Source: an uncultured Opitutia bacterium
GTDB lineage: Bacteria; Verrucomicrobiota; Verrucomicrobiia; Opitutales; UBA953
Direction: 5' to 3'
Assembly (NCBI GenBank): GCA_903882335.1
Contig: CAIRWP010000310.1
Coordinates: 1-14,500 of the forward strand
DNA length: 14,500 nt
Within the stretch, counting starts at the first letter, position 1. Each line of letters opens with the position of its first letter. Shown here piece after piece: positions 1 to 6,338 of the stretch. The position numbers were made by a program, and so were the translations under genes. The notes under the pieces were generated by a model. That model saw only the letters and a list, made by a program, of their open reading frames with translations. It was not told where the DNA came from and ran no database searches.

Positions 1-41
1 AGGAGCTCGGCGTGACCCTGCTCGGCTTCCCCGCCGCGTGA
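1..41 (+). CDS. 3' end of an unidentified gene (partial)
   Basis: The third frame is open from the window edge and encodes the last residues ELGVTLLGFPAA before a TGA stop at 39-41. Too little is present to identify a family. The stop overlaps the GTG start of the next gene in a GTGA four-base overlap, which implies co-transcription and possibly translational coupling. The frame is in good agreement with the GC-rich third positions of neighbouring genes, but this rests on 12 codons only. Confidence 0.5.
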   Translation, partial: ELGVTLLGFPAA

Positions 42-367
42 ACGCGCTCGAGACCCTCATCGCGGAGGCCGTAACGCGCCGCCTGGGTGGCGCCGGTCGC
101 GTCACGGCGCTGACGCTCGGCACCGAGGACGCGGACATCACTCTCGAACTCGACGGTCAGCCCGCGCCGGTGAATTTCCGGGCCGAGGGCTTGCGCTGGT
201 CGGCCCAGGGCGGCGACTTCCGGCTCACGTTCGCGGCCGCGCGTTGCTCGCTGCCTTGGCTGCACGCCTTGGTCCAGGCCTGGGCGGAGAAGACCGGCCG
301 GACCGTGACCTTCCCCGACGAGCTGAAGTTCCTGCCGCTCAAACTTTGCCTGCGGCGCGCCGACTGA
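38..367 (+). CDS. Hypothetical protein, 109 aa
   Basis: I do not recognise this family. The protein is small, soluble-looking and mixed alpha/beta in character, with no signal peptide or membrane segment. An N-terminal helix-like stretch (residues 1-18) is followed by alternating polar and hydrophobic strand-like segments (roughly 20-65) and an amphipathic C-terminal half. The GTG start at 38 overlaps the stop of the preceding gene (GTGA, 38-41), so the two are probably one transcription unit. It ends one base before the convergent membrane-protein gene. A long minus-strand frame also covers this region, but its Arg/Pro-rich product looks like a GC-driven shadow. That this is a real gene is inferred from the overlap and the more natural composition of its product. 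Confidence 0.6.
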   Translation: MNALETLIAEAVTRRLGGAGRVTALTLGTEDADITLELDGQPAPVNFRAEGLRWSAQGGDFRLTFAAARCSLPWLHALVQAWAEKTGRTVTFPDELKFLPLKLCLRRAD

Positions 368-368
368 T

Positions 369-632
369 TCAGCCGTCGAGGAAATCCCACGCCAGCGCGC
401 TCTCGACGATCAGCCAGGCGAGGAGCAGCGCGCCGACGAGCAGCAGCCAGCGGCGGTGCTCGATCCAGAAGCTCGGCTGGTCGTCCGCCGGATCGACGCC
501 GCCGCGACCGGTCAGCAGGAGCCGCAGGCGCACATGCCAGGCCAGGCCGGTCTGGGCGGAGAGGTCCGGGTGGGCGTAGGCGCCCGAGCGGTACTCCTTC
601 CTGCTGAGCAATCTGGCCAGGCGGCGAAACAT
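369..632 (-). CDS. Small single-span membrane protein, 87 aa
   Basis: The product has a basic N-terminal part (MFRRLARLLSRKEY), a polar middle, and one clear hydrophobic segment near the C terminus (about residues 62-79), ending in an acidic WDFLDG tail. With no signal peptide and a single late helix, it is probably a C-terminally anchored inner-membrane protein; the Arg-rich stretch just before the helix would favour a cytoplasmic N terminus by the positive-inside rule. The ATG at 630-632 is preceded by a purine-rich GGATGGGAG at about the right distance to act as a ribosome binding site. It is divergent from panB and convergent with the 109-aa gene. I know no function for it. A plus-strand frame overlaps it but gives a less protein-like product. 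Confidence 0.6.
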   Translation of the reverse strand: MFRRLARLLSRKEYRSGAYAHPDLSAQTGLAWHVRLRLLLTGRGGVDPADDQPSFWIEHRRWLLLVGALLLAWLIVESALAWDFLDG

Positions 633-691
633 GCTCCCATCCTACGACCAGTTCCCCACGCTTTACAAGCGGAGCGTCACAGGGTAGCACC

Positions 692-1465
692 TTGAACGTG
701 AAGTCCACCACCCGGTCCCTCCGCGCCCTCAAAGGCGTCCGGCCCATCGTCTGCCTGACGGCCTATGACGCCGTCACGGCCCGCATCGCGGCGGAAGGCG
801 GCGCCGACCTCCTGCTGGTGGGCGACTCGGTCGGCAACACGGTGCTCGGGATGCCGGACACGGTCGGGGTGACGATGGACATGATGATCCATCACACCGC
901 CGCCGTCGCCCGGACCAAACCCGAGGCCTTGATCGTCGGCGACCTGCCCTTCGCCTTGGCGCACGACAACTTCTCCAAGCTCCTCGGGTACGGTCGCCGC
1001 TTCCTTCAGGATGGCGGCGCCCAGGCCGTGAAGATCGAAGGCGGCGCCACCCTCGCGCCCGCCATCGCCAAGCTCGTCGACGCCGGCATCCCCGTCATGG
1101 GGCATATCGGCCTGCTCCCGCAGCGCGTCCACTCGACCGGCTACCGCCGCCGCGGCCTCACGCCCGAGGATCAGATCCGGTTGCTCGCGGACGCCGTCGC
1201 GGTCGCCGAAGCCGGCGCCTTCGCCCTAGTGGTTGAGTGCGTCGACGAGGCCTTCATGCCCGCGATCACGGCCGCCGTCGGCATCCCGACCATCGGCATC
1301 GGCTCGGGTAAAGGGTGCGACGGGCAGATCCTCGTGCTGCACGACCTCCTCGGCCTCACGCCCACGCCGCCGCCTTTCGTGCGGCCGGAAGCCAACCTCC
1401 ACCGGGACGCCGTCGCCGCCGTCCGCCGCTGGGCCCGCAAGGTCCGCGCCCGCAAATCCCGATGA
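692..1465 (+). CDS. panB: 3-methyl-2-oxobutanoate hydroxymethyltransferase
   Basis: PanB transfers a hydroxymethyl group from 5,10-methylenetetrahydrofolate to 2-oxoisovalerate to give ketopantoate, the first committed step of pantothenate and coenzyme A synthesis, in the cytoplasm. The 257-residue product is close to the usual family length (about 260-265). Family signatures are visible: CLTAYDA (21-27), LLVGDSVGN with the metal-binding Asp45, GDLPF with Asp84, KIEGG with Lys114 and Glu116, VECV with the catalytic-base Glu182, and DGQILVLHDLLG near the C terminus. The start is uncertain: TTG at 692 has AGGGT (681-685) as a plausible ribosome binding site, while GTG at 698 is also in frame. 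A weak TTTACA (662-667), 17 bases, TAGCAC (685-690) pair could be a promoter. Its stop overlaps the gpsA start (ATGA), so the two are likely co-translated. Confidence 0.95.
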   Translation: MNVKSTTRSLRALKGVRPIVCLTAYDAVTARIAAEGGADLLLVGDSVGNTVLGMPDTVGVTMDMMIHHTAAVARTKPEALIVGDLPFALAHDNFSKLLGYGRRFLQDGGAQAVKIEGGATLAPAIAKLVDAGIPVMGHIGLLPQRVHSTGYRRRGLTPEDQIRLLADAVAVAEAGAFALVVECVDEAFMPAITAAVGIPTIGIGSGKGCDGQILVLHDLLGLTPTPPPFVRPEANLHRDAVAAVRRWARKVRARKSR

Positions 1466-2463
1466 ACTGCGTGATCTTCGGGGCCGGGGCCTGGGGCACG
1501 GCGATGGCCATCCACCTCGCTCGTCAGGGCCATACCGTGACCTTGGTGCCCCGCCGCCTGGAGCACGCACTCGCCCTGGCGAGCACCCGCGAGAACACGG
1601 ACTACCTGCCCGGCCAACGGCTCGAGGATTCGATCCAGATCGGCCTCGAACCGCTGCCGGCCTTGATGGACGCCGATCTGGTGTTCCTGGCCTGCCCTTC
1701 GAAAGGCCTGCCGGCCTTACTGGAACAGATCGGGCCGGCCGTGCGCGCCTCGTCGACGCGGATGGCGATCTCGCTCTGCAAGGGGCTGGACCAGACCACC
1801 CTGCTGCGCCCCAGCGAACTGATGGACCGGGCCTTCGGACCCATCCCCGTCGCCACGCTCAGCGGACCGAGCAACGCGGCCGAGGTCGCGCGCGGCCTGC
1901 CGACCGCGCTGGTCTTGGCGGCGGCGAAGGACGATGACGTGCTCCGCTCCGTCCAGGCGGCCGTGAGCGGTCCGACCTTGCGCGCCTATACTTCTTCCGA
2001 CGTCGCCGGCGTCGAGATCGGCGGCACGCTCAAGAACGTCTACGCGGTCGGGGCCGGGCTCTGCGACGGACTGGACCTCGGCGACAACGCCAAGGCCGCC
2101 GTGCTCTCCCGCGCACTGCAGGAGATGATCCGCCTCGGCGTCGCCCTGGGCGGACGCGCGGAAACCTTCCTCGGCCTCGGCGGCGTCGGCGACCTCATGG
2201 CGACGGCGCACGGCAGCTGGAGCCGCAACCGCACCTTGGGCGAACAAGTGGCCCGCGACCCCCGGGGCACGCTGGCCGCCCTCGCCCATCGCCGCGAAGC
2301 CGTCGAGGGCCATCGCGCCACCGACACGCTCACGCGCCTGGCCAGGCAACGCGGGGTGCAGGCTCCGATCCTCTTCTGCCTCCACGCGATCCTGTACGAA
2401 GGCCTGGACCCGCGCGCGGGCGTGACGGCGTTGATGACGCGCGACCTCCGGCCCGAGGCATGA
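1462..2463 (+). CDS. gpsA: NAD(P)-dependent glycerol-3-phosphate dehydrogenase
   Basis: GpsA reduces dihydroxyacetone phosphate to sn-glycerol-3-phosphate, the backbone precursor of phospholipids. At 333 residues it has the normal family length. Visible features are the N-terminal dinucleotide-binding GAGAWGTAMA, the SLCKGLD segment, the SGPSNAAEVARG motif (SGPSFAxEVA in most relatives), KNVYAVGAGLCDGL containing the conserved catalytic Lys, and the GLGGVGDLMAT...SRNRTLG block typical of the C-terminal helical domain. The frame is also open upstream, but the Rossmann motif starts immediately after the ATG at 1462, which fixes the start. It overlaps panB by four bases on one side and the SET gene by four bases (2460-2463) on the other, so the three probably form one operon; the grouping has no obvious metabolic logic beyond housekeeping. 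Confidence 0.96.
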   Translation: MNCVIFGAGAWGTAMAIHLARQGHTVTLVPRRLEHALALASTRENTDYLPGQRLEDSIQIGLEPLPALMDADLVFLACPSKGLPALLEQIGPAVRASSTRMAISLCKGLDQTTLLRPSELMDRAFGPIPVATLSGPSNAAEVARGLPTALVLAAAKDDDVLRSVQAAVSGPTLRAYTSSDVAGVEIGGTLKNVYAVGAGLCDGLDLGDNAKAAVLSRALQEMIRLGVALGGRAETFLGLGGVGDLMATAHGSWSRNRTLGEQVARDPRGTLAALAHRREAVEGHRATDTLTRLARQRGVQAPILFCLHAILYEGLDPRAGVTALMTRDLRPEA

Positions 2464-2924
2464 ACGCGCCCGGGGTCGAGTCGCGTCCGTCCCCCATCGC
2501 CGGTCTCGGGCTCTTCGCCCTTCGTTCCTTCGCGCCCGGCGAACGCGTCGCTCCCTACACCGGAACGACGACCACCGCCCCACCCGACCCCGGCAGGCCG
2601 GGCGCGCCGACCTACACCTTGGAGATCACCCCGGGGCTCTGGCTCGACGGGGCCGCCGACTCGAACCCGGCGCGCCACGCCAACCACTCCTGCGAACCAA
2701 ACGCCGAGCTGGTCTACGTCGGAGCGGAACAGACCGCCTGGTTGACCGCCCTAGGTCCGGTGGCGGTCGGCGAGGAAATCACCTTCGACTACGGCTTCTC
2801 GCTGGCGGAAAGCCTCTTCCACCCCTGCCGCTGCGGGGCCGCGGGGTGCGTCGGGAGGATCATCGCCGGACCCTTGCGCGGAGCCCTCCGCCGCCACCTG
2901 CGTTTTTCACGTCCAAGGGATTGA
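2460..2924 (+). CDS. SET-domain protein-lysine methyltransferase, 154 aa
   Basis: SET-domain enzymes transfer methyl groups from S-adenosylmethionine to lysine side chains of proteins. This compact version carries the defining landmarks in order: GLGLFA (15-20) in the N-terminal SET strand, NHSCEPN (75-81) contributing to the cofactor pocket and pseudoknot, EEITFDYGF (105-113) with the conserved Tyr111, and a post-SET zinc-type cluster CRCGAAGC (Cys123, Cys125, Cys130). There is no signal peptide, so it should act in the cytoplasm. Bacterial substrates of such proteins are mostly unknown; ribosomal or DNA-associated proteins are possible but unproven here. The ATG at 2460 overlaps the gpsA stop (ATGA), indicating translational coupling. 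The family assignment is firm; the substrate is unknown. Confidence 0.92.
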   Translation: MNAPGVESRPSPIAGLGLFALRSFAPGERVAPYTGTTTTAPPDPGRPGAPTYTLEITPGLWLDGAADSNPARHANHSCEPNAELVYVGAEQTAWLTALGPVAVGEEITFDYGFSLAESLFHPCRCGAAGCVGRIIAGPLRGALRRHLRFSRPRD

Positions 2925-2949
2925 CCCCCCGCCCCCCGAGGTTCAGTTT
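2921..2949 (+). promoter_or_regulatory. Putative promoter of the TPR-protein gene
   Basis: TTGACC (2921-2926) is followed after 17 bases by CAGTTT (2944-2949), which would place transcription start near 2956 and leave about 20 bases of leader before the ATG at 2977. The -35 matches the sigma-70 consensus in five of six bases; the -10 is not TATAAT-like. Support comes from the same arrangement before two other genes in this window (near 8522-8549 and 12718-12745). The TTGACC begins just before the end of the SET gene. Confidence 0.5.
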
Positions 2950-2976
2950 CCGCTGGTTCTCCCCCACTCGCTTTCC

Positions 2977-4377
2977 ATGAAAAAAGTCGCCCTCACCGAA
3001 CTCGACCCCCGCCTGCAGAAGCAGGTCGCCGCCGCCGAGCAGCAGCTGAAGACCAACCCGCAGTATGCCATGGAAATCCTCAACGGCATCCTCGCCCGCA
3101 ACCCGGGTTGCATCGAGGTACGCCGAAGCCTCCGCCGGGCCCAGAAGACCATCCTCGGCACCAAGAAAGGCCTCTTTGACGGTCTCGTCGGCGGGCTGAT
3201 GGCCGGCAAGGCCGCCAAGGCCGCCGAGGCCGACCCGGTCGCCGCGATCGCCGCCGCCGAGGAGGTCCTCGCCAAGAAGCCGACGGACGCCGTCGCCAAC
3301 CGCACCATCGCCCTGGCCGCAGCTAAGCTCGGGTTCTACGAGCTCGCCGCCTTCGCCTACGAGGAACTGGCCGCCGCCGACGCTAAGAACGTCCAGCATC
3401 ACGTCGACCTAGCCAACGCGTGGATCGCCGGCCATGAGTACGACCACGCCCTGACCGCGGCCGACGCCGGCCTCAAGGCCTTCCCGGGCAACGGCGACCT
3501 CCAGGAGGCCGTCCGCAAGGCTTCGGTGAACAAGACGATGAAGAAGGGCAATTGGGAGGACTCCAAGGGCGACTTCCAATCTAAGCTCAAGGACAAGGAT
3601 GAGGCCCTCCGCCTCGAGCAGGCGGCCCGCACCGTCACCGACGCCGGCACCGCGCTCGAGCAGGCCGCCGCGCTGGCCGAGAAGATCCAGGCCGAGCCCG
3701 ACAGCCTCGACCTCTACCGCGACATCGTCCGCCAGTTCATCGCCGCCGGCGACCTCGACTCCGCCATCGCCTGGCTCCAGCGCGGCCGCCAGACCACGCT
3801 CGGGCGGGCCGACTCCTCCCTCGAGCGCCAGGAGAGCGACCTGATCGTGACCCGCTTTGAGAAGATCTCCAAGACTCTCCGGGAGGCCGTCGCCGCGGGC
3901 GAGGCCGCCGCCCAGGCCGGCCTCGACGCCAACGAGAAGGAACTCGGCGAGTACCGCCTCAAGACCGCCGCCAGCCTGGTGGAGCGCTACCCCAACGACT
4001 ACGCCTTCCGTTACGAGCTCGGCACCCTGCTGCTCGGCGCCCTGCGCATCGAGGAAGCCGTCCAGCAGCTGCAGTACGCGCAGCGCAACCCGAAGTTCCG
4101 CCAGCCGGCCCTGCTGGCCATCGGCCGCGCCTTCATCCTCGGCGGCAAGTTCGACCTCGCCGTCGAGCAGCTGAGCTCGGCCAAGGCCGAGATCGCGATG
4201 ATGAACGACCTCAAGAAGGAGGTCATCTACGAGCTCGGCAACGCTTTCGACCAGATGGGCAAGGCCAAGGAAGCCGTCGACGAGTACAAGATCATCTACA
4301 TGGCCGACTCCGGCTACCGGGACGTGTCCACGAAGATCAACGCCTTCTACGAAGGCCAGAAGGGCGCTAACGCCTAA
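2977..4377 (+). CDS. Tetratricopeptide-repeat protein, 466 aa
   Basis: The protein is almost entirely helical, and no signal peptide or membrane segment is visible, so it is probably cytoplasmic. TPR-like helix pairs can be seen at about residues 88-175 (AAEEVLAKKPTD...ALTAADAGLKAFPGN), 220-270 (AEKIQAEPDSLDLYRDI...AIAWLQRG), 330-405 (LVERYPNDYAFRYELG...FDLAVEQLSSA) and 405-455 (VIYELGNAFDQMGKAKEAVDEY). A charged, Lys-rich segment near 185-215 separates the first two blocks. TPR arrays bind partner proteins, so a scaffold or adaptor role is likely, but no specific partner can be read from sequence. The ATG at 2977 has no Shine-Dalgarno sequence; the preceding bases are pyrimidine-rich. It has its own candidate promoter and is followed 62 bases later by the purA-like gene. 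Confidence 0.85.
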   Translation: MKKVALTELDPRLQKQVAAAEQQLKTNPQYAMEILNGILARNPGCIEVRRSLRRAQKTILGTKKGLFDGLVGGLMAGKAAKAAEADPVAAIAAAEEVLAKKPTDAVANRTIALAAAKLGFYELAAFAYEELAAADAKNVQHHVDLANAWIAGHEYDHALTAADAGLKAFPGNGDLQEAVRKASVNKTMKKGNWEDSKGDFQSKLKDKDEALRLEQAARTVTDAGTALEQAAALAEKIQAEPDSLDLYRDIVRQFIAAGDLDSAIAWLQRGRQTTLGRADSSLERQESDLIVTRFEKISKTLREAVAAGEAAAQAGLDANEKELGEYRLKTAASLVERYPNDYAFRYELGTLLLGALRIEEAVQQLQYAQRNPKFRQPALLAIGRAFILGGKFDLAVEQLSSAKAEIAMMNDLKKEVIYELGNAFDQMGKAKEAVDEYKIIYMADSGYRDVSTKINAFYEGQKGANA

Positions 4378-4439
4378 GCCGCGCCCGTCGATACCCGACC
4401 AGCGGCCGGCCCTGCCCGTCGCGACCTTCCCTCCTGTCC

Positions 4440-5987
4440 ATGGCCCTCACTCCTTTCCGCAGCCACCTCATCGCCGACGTCGGCATCAGCATGGGGGACG
4501 AGGGCAAGGGTCGCCTCATCCCTGAGATCGTCCGCGAACTCCAGCTGCTCAGCGGCCGCCGCGACGTGGTCGGCACGGTCCTCAAGGTCAACGGCGGCGC
4601 GAACTCCGGCCACACCGTCGCCGGCCTCAAGCTCAACCTGCTCCCCGGCGGCGTCGCCGAACACGACGTGGCCTGCCTCGCGCTTGGCGCCGGCGTCGTC
4701 GCCGACCCCCGCAAGGCCCTCTGGGAGGCCCTGCCCCTCGAGAAGATCGGCATCCCGGTCCTCTCGCGCCTGCTCATCGACGAGCGCTGCATGATCAGCG
4801 ATGTCGCGCACCGCATCCTCGACCTCGCCTGGGAGGACTACCGGGTCAATGTCCTCGGCCACGAGGCCCGCGGCTCCACCGGCCGCGGTATCACTCCGGC
4901 CTATGCCGACGAGGTCGGCCAGTTCCAGCTCCATTACTCGGAGTTCCTCGGCGCGAAGGCCGACTACGCGACGCGCCTTTCCGCCCGCCTCGATCGCGCT
5001 GCCGCGATCGTGCGCGACGTGTGCAAACTCTCGCCCGAGAAGTGGGCCGGGCTCTTCGCCAAACTCACCGAGGCCGAGCTCCGCGCCAACAAGGGCGCGA
5101 TCGAGTCCGGCGTCTTCACCGCCGCGGAGTTCGACTTCACCCGCTTCACCGGCCCGACACCCTTCACCTTCGACCACGCCGCGGTGCTCGAGTGCTACTG
5201 GCAGGCCGGGGCTGCCCTCGCCCACGCCATCGGGGACGTGCGGGAACGCATCCTCGGCGACCTCGCCGCGGACCGCCGCATCATCGGCGAGTTCGGCCAG
5301 GCCTACTGGCTCGACAAGCGCGCCGGCTTCGCCCCGAACGTCACCGCCTCCCACACCTACACGCCGGAATTCTTCCAGTCCGCCGGGATCCCGGTGCAGG
5401 CCATCCACACGGTCGGCTGCTGCAAGGCGTACGACACCAAGGTGGGCACGCACGTCTTCCTGACGAAGATGCCGGAGGAGCACCCGCTCCAGCGCGCGCT
5501 CGCCAAGCTGGAGTTCGGCACCAGCACCGGCCGCCAGCGCATGGTCGGCTGGTCCGACTTGGTCGAGAAGGCCGACGCCCTCCGCTACGGCGGCTACGAC
5601 GACCTCGTCCTCAACAAGCTCGACGCCCTCTCGCCCCACGGCGGCTGGCAGGGCGGTGACCTGCTCGTCTGCACCGGCTACCGCGACGCGGCCGGCCAGG
5701 TCGTCGCCGGCGTCCCCCGCAACGACGCGGTTCGCCGCACCTTGCGGCCGATCTACGCCACCCTGCCCGGCTGGACCGCCGACATCACCAAGGTCCGCTC
5801 CTTCGCCCAGCTCCCCGCCGAAGCCCGCCGGTATGTCGCCTTCACGATGGCCGAGATCGTCCGCCTGGCCGCGCGCGGCGGCTCCCTGCCCTCCCTGCCG
5901 AACCTCCGCTACATCGGCGTAGGTCCGGACCCGGACCAGATCATCTCCGACGTCCCCGCGACGGCCGAGCTGATCAAGCAAGCCTGA
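4440..5987 (+). CDS. purA: Divergent, long adenylosuccinate synthetase-family protein
   Basis: Adenylosuccinate synthetase joins IMP and aspartate using GTP, the first step from IMP to AMP. Aligned by eye to E. coli PurA, the family core is present: MGDEGKGR with catalytic Asp20, NGGANSGHT with catalytic His58, GSTGRGITPAY (145-155), a degenerate EFGQ for EGAQG (284-287), PNVTASHT (299-306), KAYDTKVG (329-336), GTSTGRQR (360-367), the guanine-recognising NKLD (392-395), and GVGPD near the C terminus. It is 515 residues against about 430 for typical PurA; roughly 45 extra residues lie between GSTGRG and EFGQ. The position of the E. coli Arg143, which reaches across the dimer to bind IMP, appears to be Gln161. 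It could be the cell's only PurA or a paralogue with altered substrate. No Shine-Dalgarno precedes the ATG at 4440, and no clear promoter was found. Confidence 0.85.
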   Translation: MALTPFRSHLIADVGISMGDEGKGRLIPEIVRELQLLSGRRDVVGTVLKVNGGANSGHTVAGLKLNLLPGGVAEHDVACLALGAGVVADPRKALWEALPLEKIGIPVLSRLLIDERCMISDVAHRILDLAWEDYRVNVLGHEARGSTGRGITPAYADEVGQFQLHYSEFLGAKADYATRLSARLDRAAAIVRDVCKLSPEKWAGLFAKLTEAELRANKGAIESGVFTAAEFDFTRFTGPTPFTFDHAAVLECYWQAGAALAHAIGDVRERILGDLAADRRIIGEFGQAYWLDKRAGFAPNVTASHTYTPEFFQSAGIPVQAIHTVGCCKAYDTKVGTHVFLTKMPEEHPLQRALAKLEFGTSTGRQRMVGWSDLVEKADALRYGGYDDLVLNKLDALSPHGGWQGGDLLVCTGYRDAAGQVVAGVPRNDAVRRTLRPIYATLPGWTADITKVRSFAQLPAEARRYVAFTMAEIVRLAARGGSLPSLPNLRYIGVGPDPDQIISDVPATAELIKQA

Positions 5988-6000
5988 GCCCCGTCCGCGC

Positions 6001-6321
6001 ATGGGAACGCTGGAGCATACCTTCGCCGTACCGCTGGGCGCGGTGGTCGACGAATCCAAGGTCGACCCCGCCCAGTCGGACCTGCGCATGCTGGCCCGGC
6101 AGCTCGGCCGCTGGCTGAACCACAACCTGGACCTGGTCCACCGGGGGACCGCAATCGAATCCAACGACCTCGGACCGATGCTCATCGTCGCCGGCGTGCA
6201 GGAGGCGCAGTGGCCGGTCATGCTTGCGCTGGCGCAGACGCAGCGTTGCGCCCTCTACCTCGTGCTCCCTAACGGCCAAGGCCAGCACTTCCTCAAACCG
6301 CTCGACGTCCCGCCGGCCTGA
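6001..6321 (+). CDS. Hypothetical protein, 106 aa
   Basis: I do not recognise this protein. It starts 13 bases after the purA-like stop and is likely in the same transcript. There is no signal peptide; the middle (about 27-45) looks helical (DLRMLARQLGRWLNHNL), and the C-terminal half contains two hydrophobic strand-like segments (PMLIVAGV and ALYLVLPN). The composition resembles a small cytoplasmic alpha/beta protein. Codons are strongly GC-ending, like the neighbours, which favours this frame over overlapping minus-strand frames. It ends four bases before the convergent GYF_2-type gene, with a hairpin spanning both stops. Position suggests, but does not show, a link to the purA-like protein. 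Confidence 0.65.
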   Translation: MGTLEHTFAVPLGAVVDESKVDPAQSDLRMLARQLGRWLNHNLDLVHRGTAIESNDLGPMLIVAGVQEAQWPVMLALAQTQRCALYLVLPNGQGQHFLKPLDVPPA

Positions 6322-6338
6322 GGGCTCAGCCCTTGGCC
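6315..6338. terminator. Possible bidirectional hairpin between convergent genes
   Basis: AGGGC (6321-6325), loop TCA, GCCCT (6329-6333) forms a perfect 5-bp stem, with GGCC (6315-6318) and GGCC (6335-6338) able to pair outside it across small bulges. It covers the stop codons of both convergent genes. There is no T-tract on either strand, so an intrinsic terminator is not proven; it may only be a stable RNA end. Confidence 0.3.

Noticed and set aside
157..747. A 196-codon minus-strand frame over the 109-aa gene and the small membrane protein
   Set aside because: Arg/Pro-rich product typical of a shadow frame; it would also overlap the start of panB.
4440..5987. Possibility that the PurA-like protein is a phage-type PurZ (2-aminoadenine genome synthesis)
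   Set aside because: As I recall, PurZ enzymes replace the catalytic Asp of the GDEGKG motif, but here Asp20 is kept. No phage genes, DatZ-like or MazZ-like genes are visible nearby.
4374..6221. A 615-codon open frame on the minus strand covering the whole purA-like gene
   Set aside because: Its product is rich in Gly, Ala, Val, Asp and Glu with no domain, and it runs opposite a gene full of family motifs. Long antisense frames are expected in such GC-rich coding DNA.
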